DNA of 48,380 nt from Rhizobiaceae bacterium MnEN-MB40S. Its GTDB lineage: Bacteria; Pseudomonadota; Alphaproteobacteria; Rhizobiales; Rhizobiaceae. The position numbers and the translations under genes are program-made. The DNA lies in contig BRLC01000011.1 in NCBI GenBank assembly GCA_024343425.1, forward strand, positions 1-48,380, given 5' to 3'. This document shows positions 41,545 through 48,380 of this stretch, in pieces. Numbering within the stretch: the first letter of the stretch is position 1; each line of letters starts with the position of its first letter. Below the pieces are notes generated by a model. The model was not told the origin of the DNA, searched no databases, and saw only the letters and a list, made by a program, of their open reading frames with translations.

Positions 41545-43128
41545 CTATTGCGTACGCTGCGCTTCCCAGAAGAAGGGCACGGGACTTTCGATGAAGCCCT
41601 CGAGATTGGTCGCAATACCCTGGGAGGGGAAACTCTGGCCGAGCGGAACGTAGCTGACAAGATCGTGGGTCAGGATCTGCATCTTGTCCGCCAGCGCTTT
41701 CTTCACTTCCGGGTCCTTGGCCTCGGCGAACTGCTTGCGCAGTTCCTGCAATTCCTCCGAACAGGCCCAGCCGAACCAGCCGTTGTCGCAGTCGCCCGCG
41801 ACGTAGACGTTGGTCATCGGATTGGACTGATCGACGAAGCCCCAGCCCGTGAAGAACAGGTTCCAGCCGCCGTCGGCGACCGGCTCCTTGCTCGCCCTGC
41901 GGGTCGCCACGGTCGCCCAGTCGGAAGGCTGGGCGTCGACGACGAAGCCCGCTTCTTCCAGCATCGGCTTGAGCACCGAATAGTAGGCGTCGTGCGCCGG
42001 AATGTCGGTCACATGCATCAGCACGACCGGCGTGCCGTCGTAACCGGCCTCTTCGAGCAGAGCCTTCGCCTTCTCGACGTCGCGGTTCAGCACCCGTTCC
42101 GTGTTGGCGTCCGTCGCATAGGGCGTGTCGCAGAAGAACACGGCCGCGCACTCCAGGTAACGGTCGGTGGCGTTGCCGTAGGCCGCCTGCAGGAAGGGTT
42201 TCTGTTCGACCGCCCATTGCAGGGCGTGACGGATCTTCGGATCGTCGAACGGCGGGTTCAGGTGATTGACGACCAGTTGCATCGAGTTGCCCGACTGGCG
42301 CGCGGCGATCGGCTTGGCGCTGTCCGCGCCCTCGAAAAAGGCGAGCATGTCGGCGGGCACTTCCTCGATCCAGTCGATTTCGCCCGCGATCAGGGCGTCG
42401 ATCGCAGTCGCCGTATCCGGGATATAGACGAGTTCCACGCGGTCGAAATGCGCGACCTTGCCGCCTGCGGCCATATCCGCCGGCTCGTCGCGCGGAACAT
42501 AGTCGTCGAATTTCTCGAAGACCGCGATGCTGCCGGGCACCCATTCGTCGGGAAGCAGCTTGTAGGGACCGGAGCCGATCGGGTTGACGACCGCCTCGCT
42601 TGGATCGTTGGCCGCCATGCTCGCCGGCATGATCACCGGAACATTGGAGGAAATCTTTCCAAGCGCCGGGATCACCTGCCCCCAGGGCTCGTTCATCGTC
42701 AGGACAACGGTCTTGTCGTCCGGAGCCTCAATTGACGCAAGCTTGGAAAACAGGATCTTGCCGAGCCCATCGACCTTACCCCAGCGCTGGATGGAGGCGA
42801 CGACGTCAGCACCTGTGACGGGTGAACCGTCATGGAACATCAATCCGTCGCGCAGCGTGATCGTGTAGACGCGGCCGTCGTCGGAAAGCGTATAGCCCTC
42901 GGCCATCTGCGGCTGGACTTCATAGTTCGAGTCCAGCGCGAACAGCGTATCGTACATGAGATAGGCGGCGTTGCGGATCGTGAAATTCGTCGTGGTGATC
43001 GGGTCGAGCGTGTTGATGTCTCCGTTCAGTCTCAGCCGCAGAACCTCCTCGGCCGAGGCGGACACGGTTCCGGCGAGCATCGCCGCCCCGATTGCCGCCG
43101 ACAGAACAATGGTTTTCAATCGTTGCAT
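41545..43128 (-). CDS. Peptide/opine-type ABC substrate-binding protein (family 5)
   Basis: The 527-residue exported protein starts at ATG 43128 (GAGGAG upstream). A Sec signal (MQRLKTIVLSAAIGAAMLAG, cleavage near ASA-EE) precedes the family 5 start LNGDINTLDPITTTNFTIRNAAYLMYDTLF. The VHGDxP-like TLRDGLMFHDGSPVTGADVVAS segment, a DALIAGEIDWIEEV helix and the terminal EAQR region follow. Ligands include peptides, opines, nickel and oligosaccharides; the LacI regulator beside it would favour a sugar-containing compound. It is the first gene of the operon. Confidence 0.9.
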   Translation of the reverse strand: MQRLKTIVLSAAIGAAMLAGTVSASAEEVLRLRLNGDINTLDPITTTNFTIRNAAYLMYDTLFALDSNYEVQPQMAEGYTLSDDGRVYTITLRDGLMFHDGSPVTGADVVASIQRWGKVDGLGKILFSKLASIEAPDDKTVVLTMNEPWGQVIPALGKISSNVPVIMPASMAANDPSEAVVNPIGSGPYKLLPDEWVPGSIAVFEKFDDYVPRDEPADMAAGGKVAHFDRVELVYIPDTATAIDALIAGEIDWIEEVPADMLAFFEGADSAKPIAARQSGNSMQLVVNHLNPPFDDPKIRHALQWAVEQKPFLQAAYGNATDRYLECAAVFFCDTPYATDANTERVLNRDVEKAKALLEEAGYDGTPVVLMHVTDIPAHDAYYSVLKPMLEEAGFVVDAQPSDWATVATRRASKEPVADGGWNLFFTGWGFVDQSNPMTNVYVAGDCDNGWFGWACSEELQELRKQFAEAKDPEVKKALADKMQILTHDLVSYVPLGQSFPSQGIATNLEGFIESPVPFFWEAQRTQ

Positions 43129-43225
43129 TCTGTTCTCCTCCGTCCGCCGCATGGCGGCGCAAAACGTTACGTATCAAATATAATCCAGAATTCCGCGCCT
43201 CGAAGCATTACACCCTCCCAAAACG

Positions 43226-43237
43226 CGAAACGTTTCG
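43226..43237. promoter_or_regulatory. LacI-type operator 1, CGAAACGTTTCG
   Basis: A perfect 12-bp palindrome upstream of the ABC operon (minus strand), 88 bp from an identical copy. LacI/GalR regulators recognise such symmetrical sites with a central CG. Confidence 0.82.
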
Positions 43238-43313
43238 TGTTTAGCGATTCCATAAATACTATGCAACCCGGTTATAGCTATTTGACAGGGCCTTTTGTGG
43301 ATTTCCTGTTTGA

Positions 43314-43325
43314 CGAAACGTTTCG
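43314..43325. promoter_or_regulatory. LacI-type operator 2, CGAAACGTTTCG
   Basis: A second identical palindrome, located between a TTGACG box (43310-43315, overlapping by two bases) and a TATTTT box (43332-43337) upstream of the regulator gene. It would block the promoter of lacI, giving autorepression, and a looped complex with operator 1 could shut both directions. Confidence 0.82.
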
Positions 43326-43366
43326 CGTCGCTATTTTGGCGCATCTTGAGTGCGAGGACGAGTCGG

Positions 43367-44374
43367 TTGGCGACAATCAAGGATGTGGCGCGGCGCGCCA
43401 AAGTTTCGGTGACGACCGTTTCGGCGACCATCAACGGCACCGCCCCGGTCAGCGACGCCCTGAAGGCGCGCGTCTGGGCGGCGATCCGCGAAGTCGGCTA
43501 CCAGCCTGATCCCATCGCCCGCAATCTGCGCAAGGGCGTGTCGACGACGATTGGCCTGATCGTGCCCGACATCTCGATTCCCTGGGCCGCGCATCTCGCG
43601 AAATCCATGCAGCGCGCCTTCTCCGAAATCGGCTACAACATGCTGTTCGCCAGCAGCGAGGACGACCCGGAGCGCGAGTTCAGCGAGATCGAGGTGTTTT
43701 CGGCGCATCGCGTCGCCGGGCTTGTCGTGGTCCCCACATCGCGCGGAGAGAACTACAGCGCCCGCCTCGTCGAGACGATCCATGTGCCGACGGTGCTGGT
43801 GGACCGGGTGCTGCCGCAACGGCATTTCGATTCCGTCACCGACGACAATCTTCTGGGCGCGCAGATGATCGTGCGATACCTGCACAAGCTCGGTCACCGC
43901 GACATCGCCTTCATGGCGGGCCGCGCGGGCATATCGTCCTCCGACGAGCGGCTTGCGGGTTTCAGAAGAACCATGGACGAAACCGGCGTCGCCATCCGGG
44001 GAGAACTCGTGCGGCAACCGGTCTATCTGCGCGACCACGCCTATGCGACTGTCCAGCAGCTGATGACGATGCGGGATCCGCCGACGGCCATCGTCTGCAT
44101 CAATATCGCCCAGTTGCTCGGAACAATGGCCGGCCTTGGCAATCTCGGCCTCAGCGCGCCGGACGACGTGTCGGTTATCAGTTTCGACGGCTTTCACCCG
44201 GCTGAAGGCTGGTCGCCGGCCATCACCTCGCTGAAGCAGGACATCGCGACCACCAGCACCAGAGCCGCGGAACTGCTGATGGCGCGCATCCGCGAGGAAA
44301 ACCAACCCGAACCGCAAATCATCCGGGTTCCGCCGAGCTTGCAGATACGCAGTTCCTGCCGCGCCGTGGAGTGA
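43367..44374 (+). CDS. LacI-family transcriptional regulator
   Basis: This 335-residue regulator starts at TTG 43367 (GAGGACGAG upstream), giving the expected MATIKDVARRAKVSVTTVSATING helix-turn-helix and the hinge with YQPDPIARNLRKGVSTTIG. A periplasmic-binding-like effector domain (ISIPWAAHLAKSMQRAFSEIG, DNLLGAQMIVRYLHKLGHRDIAFM, SFDGFHPAEGWSPAITS) follows. An in-frame start at 43295 would place the operator inside the gene and is unlikely. It is divergent from the peptide/opine-type ABC operon and, with two identical palindromes in the gap, must be its regulator. Confidence 0.92.
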   Translation: MATIKDVARRAKVSVTTVSATINGTAPVSDALKARVWAAIREVGYQPDPIARNLRKGVSTTIGLIVPDISIPWAAHLAKSMQRAFSEIGYNMLFASSEDDPEREFSEIEVFSAHRVAGLVVVPTSRGENYSARLVETIHVPTVLVDRVLPQRHFDSVTDDNLLGAQMIVRYLHKLGHRDIAFMAGRAGISSSDERLAGFRRTMDETGVAIRGELVRQPVYLRDHAYATVQQLMTMRDPPTAIVCINIAQLLGTMAGLGNLGLSAPDDVSVISFDGFHPAEGWSPAITSLKQDIATTSTRAAELLMARIREENQPEPQIIRVPPSLQIRSSCRAVE

Positions 44375-44469
44375 GGCTGGCGGGGAGACAGGGGACGGGC
44401 AATAACGTCCGCGTCCAGTTTGTCGACGAGACCTGGGACTATGCCCAACCGGGACCCGGATGGTCACTC

Positions 44470-44943
44470 TTACAAGGTCTCCTTGCTGTTCTGCTTTTCA
44501 ACGTTGATTCTCAGCGTCTGACTGGCTTCTTTCAGCTTTAAATCCAGCATTTTCGTGCATTCCAAAAATGCATCGTCAGAAATCACCTTGCCGATAACGT
44601 CGTCGTCGCCCACCGGTATCGAAGCTATCAGAGCGTAATCCGAGGAAGATAATTCCTCATTCGGTTCAATCAGAACGCCATCTTCCAACAGAACTCCCGT
44701 CAAGAGTTTCACTCTTTTGTCCGCTAACAACGCGATACCTCTTACTCTGCCTTTTCTGCTGTAGACGGCATGGAAGAACACCTCCTTCCTCCTGTCGTCC
44801 ATCGGCGCGCCATACTCGGCAGATTCCGACATTATCGCAGTTCTTTTGGATTTACCGAACAATGTCAGAAGCAGATTTGTGTTCCAGGCAGCCGCCGCCA
44901 AAAACAACAGGAAAATTAGGCCTATACCTTCTAGAGCACTCAT
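44470..44943 (-). CDS. Hypothetical membrane-anchored protein
   Basis: This 157-residue protein has an N-terminal transmembrane segment (LEGIGLIFLLFLAAAAWNTNLLLTLF) followed by a soluble domain with alternating strands (FFHAVYSRKGRVRGIALLADKRVKLLTGVLLEDGVLI). I do not recognise the family. Its start overlaps the stop of the upstream small gene by four bases, so the two form a pair that converges with the LacI gene, 95 bases away. GC is slightly low. Confidence 0.55.
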   Translation of the reverse strand: MSALEGIGLIFLLFLAAAAWNTNLLLTLFGKSKRTAIMSESAEYGAPMDDRRKEVFFHAVYSRKGRVRGIALLADKRVKLLTGVLLEDGVLIEPNEELSSSDYALIASIPVGDDDVIGKVISDDAFLECTKMLDLKLKEASQTLRINVEKQNSKETL

Positions 44944-45212
44944 TTATGATCTCCCGGATCAATGATGAATAAAGTTTCCACAAAAGGCAGAACCATGTAC
45001 TTCGCAATACCTTGCGCGAGAGCTACGGATAAAGCGCGTATGCGGATGCGTTGAGCCTCTGCGAGCACGAGTACCGACCCCGCAGCACTCGCATACAATC
45101 TGGTTCGGATCATCGATTTCCTGAAATTAATAACAACTTCATGTTGTGCGGCGGAAAGACTCGACTCGCACCGAATAAGAACTGAATATAGTTGCGATGC
45201 AATTTTCGGCAA
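44940..45212 (-). CDS. Hypothetical protein
   Basis: This 90-residue frame is read from TTG 45212; the true start may be another codon, for example ATG at 45113. It is rich in Arg, Ala and Leu with an amphipathic helix (VLVLAEAQRIRIRALSVALAQ) and a terminal hydrophobic strand. It overlaps the next gene by four bases, which supports translation. No family is recognised. It is divergent from the DUF922 lipoprotein gene. Confidence 0.45.
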   Translation of the reverse strand: MPKIASQLYSVLIRCESSLSAAQHEVVINFRKSMIRTRLYASAAGSVLVLAEAQRIRIRALSVALAQGIAKYMVLPFVETLFIIDPGDHK

Positions 45213-45268
45213 AGCATCGGCCGGCGGCGGAATAGTTAAAGTCTGTATTGAATATTTGGAGTAGCGGC

Positions 45269-45823
45269 ATGGCGCCCAGTATAGTCAACCTCCCCTCCAA
45301 GCCTCGCTCCCCTGCCCTGCGGGTCGCCGTTATTTCTCTCGCGGCCGCGCTTTCGGCCTGCCAGAGCGTCGAAACGGAATATTACGATGCCGGTGGCGTC
45401 ACCATCGAACAGGCCTTCCGGAGCGTTGGCAGGCATGGCCCCGATCGCGGCAATGCGATCGGCCAGACCCAGGTCGCGATGAGCCTGGATTTTTGGACAG
45501 TCGAGAGCGAAACGAACTGCCGGATTGTGAAGGCCGAAGTCAATCTCGAATTGAAAGTGATCCTTCCACGCTGGACCGAACTGGACAAGACCGACGCAGC
45601 CAACCGCGCACACCTCAAAAATCTTGCCACATACGTGAAAGATCACGAACATACGCATGTCCAGATCGCCAAGCGCTTCCAGCGCCAGATCCAGAGGGAC
45701 GTGAATAATATTCCGCCAGCAAAGACCTGCAAAATCGTCGAAAGCGAAGCCAAGCGGGTTTTCAGGCAGGGCATGCGCGTCCACGATAACGCCCAAAACC
45801 AGTTCGACGTCAATACCTCATAA
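45269..45823 (+). CDS. DUF922 lipoprotein, predicted metalloprotease
   Basis: The 184-residue product starts at ATG 45269 (TTGGAG upstream). A lipobox LSAC follows a hydrophobic signal near residue 30. The mature domain shows the DUF922 motif HEHTHVQIA, which supplies zinc ligands as in HEXXH peptidases, plus a TYYDAGG-like EYYDAGGVTIEQAF start. DUF922 proteins are predicted secreted zinc proteases of unknown target. It stands alone and is divergent from the hypothetical membrane-protein pair. Confidence 0.75.
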   Translation: MAPSIVNLPSKPRSPALRVAVISLAAALSACQSVETEYYDAGGVTIEQAFRSVGRHGPDRGNAIGQTQVAMSLDFWTVESETNCRIVKAEVNLELKVILPRWTELDKTDAANRAHLKNLATYVKDHEHTHVQIAKRFQRQIQRDVNNIPPAKTCKIVESEAKRVFRQGMRVHDNAQNQFDVNTS

Positions 45824-45978
45824 GGTCGACGACGGCTCCCCGCGCCGCGGCAAAAGGCTTTGCTCATGAAACGCTGATCAGTCTTCTTGAATTTGCAAAT
45901 AATCACCGCCTTAATACTTGATGAGATAAGAAAACTGTGGCCCTTCTAACCGGGGACATGAACGGGATGGGGGCAAAC

Positions 45979-48207
45979 ATGAACAAAACAATTCTGGTCC
46001 TGTTTCTACTGGTGTTTTCCTTTTTCAGCGTCGGCGCGATGGCCCAGACCGGTTCCGGCGAGGCGTCCGGAGCGAGCGTCGAGGAGCTGGTCGCCAAGCT
46101 GACGCCGGAGCAACGGCAGGTGCTGGGGCAACTGCTCGAAACACTGGCCTCGCAAGTCGAGGACGACCCGGCCGACGCCGCCGCGCCGCGCAATTTCCGC
46201 GCCGAGCTCGCACTGGCCTGGCAAAGCTACAAAAGCTTTCTCTGGTCGAACATTACAGGGTTTCCCGACGCCGTAGTGGGCGTCGGACGAACGATCCATC
46301 GGATCGTCGCGGGCGACCGACCCGGTCTCAATCTGCGCTTCCTGGCCGGTCTCGGCATAACGCTCCTGTTCGCCTGGCTCGTGGAAACGATCGTTGAACG
46401 CTTCGTGCGCACGAGCCGCGAAGCCGGCACGCACACGGGCGCCGGCACCTATGCCGGCGCGGACAATCTCGGCGAACAGCTGAGCATATTGCTGCGCGCG
46501 CTCGGGCGTGATCTCACCGGACAGATTTCATTCTCCATCGCCGCCCTGATCGCGATCCAGTTCGCCTTTTCCGATCCGACCGATGGCTATGTGGCGACGA
46601 TCTTCATCTTCTACGCCGTTCTCGTCTTTCGCTTCTCGGCGGCCATCCTGCGCTTCATTCTGGCGCCCTTTGAACCGCAATACAGAATGGTGACGACGGA
46701 CGATTGGACAGCCAAATTCATCTATTATCACCTGGTCACGATCGCGACGTTCACCGGCGTCGTGCTGTTTCTGATCTCCGCGATGCAGCGGCTTTCCATC
46801 ACCGGCTATGCGCCGCTGGCGTTCGTGTCGGGCATCATCGTCTATGGCGGCATCATCTATGTCTCATGGCGCGCCAGAGACGGATTGACGACGATCCTGC
46901 GCGGCGGCGACAATGATGTCTCGCCGGGCCTTGCGCGCATGGCGACATGGTGGCCGCCGCTCTCCATCGCCCTCATCATTTTCCAGTATTTCGCCGCCCA
47001 GATCGCGCGCGCGACCGGGGCGCTGGACATATCCGCCGGCGCTGCGGTGACGGTGCTCGCGATCATCGTTTCCGCGCCGTTCCTCGACACGATGATGCGC
47101 GGCCTCGTGCGCCACCTCGTGCCGAACATGCAGGGCGAAGGTCCGATTGCGGAGGCCGCCTACACCGAAACCCGCCACAGCTATGTGCGGATCGGCAGGG
47201 TCATCCTGTTCGTCATCCTCATCCTCATATCCGCGCGGCTTCTCGGCATCAGCATTCGCAGCTTCGCCGAAACCGGTTTCGGCGTGCAGTTCGCCGCCAA
47301 GGGATTCGGCTTCCTGATGATCGTGGCCGTCGGCTATCTGGTGTGGGAATTCATCAACCTGTTCGTCAATCGCCGGCTGGTGACGGATATCTGGGAGGCG
47401 GCGACCGGCGAAAGCGCGGAACAGGGCGAAGGCTACGGCGCCGGAAAGTCGCGCATGGCGACGGTGCTGCCGCTGATCCGCATGGCGCTTCAGGCCGTCA
47501 CCATCACCCTGACGGTTCTCCTGGCGCTGGCCCAGCTTGGCGTCAACATCACGCCGCTTCTGGCCGGCGCCGGCGTGCTTGGCCTCGCCGTCGGGTTTGG
47601 CGCGCAGACGCTGGTCAAGGACGTCGTATCGGGGATCTTCTTCCTGCTCGACGATGCGTTTCGCGTCGGCGAATTCATCGACACCGGCGGCATTCAGGGC
47701 TCGGTGGAACGCATCTCGGTGCGGTCGCTGCAATTGCGCCATCCGAATGGTCCCGTCCACATCGTGCCCTATGGTGAAATCTCGAAGCTGACGAATCACA
47801 GCCGCGACTACGTCATCATGAAGTTGAAATTCACCGTCCCCTTCGACACGGACATCGAGAAGGTTCGCAAGCTCTTCAAGAAGATCGGGCAGGAGATGAT
47901 GGCGGACCCGGCGATGGCGGACGATTTCATCCAGCCGTTCAAGTCGCAGGGCGTCGCAGCCGTCAACGACGTCGGCATCGTCCTGCGCGGCAAGTTCATG
48001 GCCAAGCCCGGAACCCAATGGGTGATTCGCAAGCAGGTCTACGCGAAGGTGCAGAAGGCGTTCGATGAAAACGGCATCCACTTCGCGCGCCGCGAGGTTC
48101 GCGTCCAGATGAGCCCGGGCGGCGAATTGGAAATCGACGAGGATCAGGCGCAGGCGCTTGCCGCCGCCGCGGCGGCCGCCGCAGACGGCGGCGATGCGAA
48201 GTCATGA
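45979..48207 (+). CDS. Large MscS-family mechanosensitive channel
   Basis: The 742-residue protein begins with a Sec signal (MNKTILVLFLLVFSFFSVGA, cleavage near AMAQ), then a periplasmic coiled region (SVEELVAKLTPEQRQVLGQLL). About ten hydrophobic segments follow. The MscS pore helix LLAGAGVLGLAVGFGAQTLVKDVVSGIFFLLDDAFRVGEFID is near residue 540, with the beta domain (SVERISVRSLQLRHPNGPVHIVPYGEI) and C-terminal domain behind it. It is much larger than MscS and resembles the YbdG/MscM-type group. It would open under osmotic downshock to release solutes. ATG 45979 gives the signal-peptide start; upstream ATG 45958 and GTG 45937 are alternatives. A low-complexity Ala run ends the protein. Confidence 0.9.
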   Translation: MNKTILVLFLLVFSFFSVGAMAQTGSGEASGASVEELVAKLTPEQRQVLGQLLETLASQVEDDPADAAAPRNFRAELALAWQSYKSFLWSNITGFPDAVVGVGRTIHRIVAGDRPGLNLRFLAGLGITLLFAWLVETIVERFVRTSREAGTHTGAGTYAGADNLGEQLSILLRALGRDLTGQISFSIAALIAIQFAFSDPTDGYVATIFIFYAVLVFRFSAAILRFILAPFEPQYRMVTTDDWTAKFIYYHLVTIATFTGVVLFLISAMQRLSITGYAPLAFVSGIIVYGGIIYVSWRARDGLTTILRGGDNDVSPGLARMATWWPPLSIALIIFQYFAAQIARATGALDISAGAAVTVLAIIVSAPFLDTMMRGLVRHLVPNMQGEGPIAEAAYTETRHSYVRIGRVILFVILILISARLLGISIRSFAETGFGVQFAAKGFGFLMIVAVGYLVWEFINLFVNRRLVTDIWEAATGESAEQGEGYGAGKSRMATVLPLIRMALQAVTITLTVLLALAQLGVNITPLLAGAGVLGLAVGFGAQTLVKDVVSGIFFLLDDAFRVGEFIDTGGIQGSVERISVRSLQLRHPNGPVHIVPYGEISKLTNHSRDYVIMKLKFTVPFDTDIEKVRKLFKKIGQEMMADPAMADDFIQPFKSQGVAAVNDVGIVLRGKFMAKPGTQWVIRKQVYAKVQKAFDENGIHFARREVRVQMSPGGELEIDEDQAQALAAAAAAAADGGDAKS

Positions 48208-48283
48208 TGACGGCTTGAAATGAACAAAGGCGTCGGGCCGCCATCGCGCGACGCCGATATCTTCAATAATTTCAGCCACTTGG

Positions 48284-48373
48284 TGGCGGAGAGGAAGGGA
48301 TTCGAACCCTCGATACCATCTCTGGTATACTCCCTTAGCAGGGGAGCGCCTTCAGCCGCTCGGCCACCTCTCC
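48284..48373 (-). tRNA. tRNA-Ser(GCU)
   Basis: Read on the minus strand, a 90-nt tRNA with acceptor stem GGAGAGG/CCTCTCC, discriminator G and encoded CCA, and a D-arm with GGCCGAGCGGCTGAAGG. The anticodon loop CTGCTAA carries GCU at 48337-48339. A long variable arm, TATACCAGAGATGGTATC, is diagnostic of serine tRNA, and the T-arm is GGGTTCGAATCCC. It decodes AGC/AGU. Confidence 0.95.
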
Positions 48374-48380
48374 GGAAGGC

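Noticed and set aside
48229..48255. Terminator after the MscS-family gene
   Set aside because: GGCGTCG/CGACGCC can pair over 7 bp, but the loop is 13 bases and no T-run follows, so support is too weak.

Overview
The window looks like a chromosomal segment of an alphaproteobacterium, probably of the order Hyphomicrobiales (Rhizobiales). This is an inference from the high GC content, the rhizobial-type glycerol ABC importer (glpV-S-T-P-Q-U with glpR/glpD), the density of ABC/TRAP uptake operons each next to a GntR, DeoR, LysR or LacI regulator, and short palindromic repeats of a type common in this class. No genus can be fixed from the sequence alone.

Layout. 1-2.3 kb: the 3' end of an unidentified gene, an LpxL-like acyltransferase relative and a conserved hypothetical protein. 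2.4-5.8 kb: a mosaic accessory stretch with two families of direct repeats and palindromes around an EEP-fold phosphoesterase-like gene, an AT-rich secreted-protein gene and a P-loop kinase-like gene. 5.8-10.8 kb: an acyl/oxalyl-CoA ligase, a Mur-ligase-like protein with a Cys-rich tail, a GST and an AAA/DUF4143 ATPase whose promoter lies in four 22-bp-period repeats. 10.9-18.8 kb: a GntR-led operon (gntR, VOC, NMT1-type ABC importer, IlvD/Edd pentonate-type dehydratase), divergent from a non-canonical adenosylhomocysteinase-like gene and facing a ProC-like reductase. This is the best candidate for an undescribed catabolic module.

18.8-27.4 kb is the glycerol regulon: glpR-glpD run leftward, and glpV, glpS, glpT, glpP, glpQ and glpU run rightward from a shared control region. 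27.4-30.5 kb holds an orphan TRAP solute-binding gene with a type II dehydroquinase paralogue that lacks a usual active-site histidine, divergent from two overlapping GntR genes. 30.4-34.9 kb is a scar-rich zone. A DUF421 gene and a YrhK-like gene sit between 173/174-bp direct repeats that contain the broken ends of a gntR and a lysR. Next, a ridA gene sits between the inverted repeats of a decayed IS5-like element, followed by a YcxB-like gene interrupted by an in-frame stop.

34.9-44.4 kb: a DMT exporter, an exported MBL-fold protein, and a six-gene peptide/opine-type ABC operon (SBP, two permeases, two ATPases, alpha/beta hydrolase) divergent from a LacI regulator with two identical 12-bp palindromic operators. 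44.5-48.4 kb: a hypothetical membrane-protein pair, a DUF922 lipoprotein metalloprotease candidate, a large MscS-family channel and a tRNA-Ser(GCU). Three of the four solute-binding genes are followed by strong hairpins, which fits a surplus of binding protein over membrane components.
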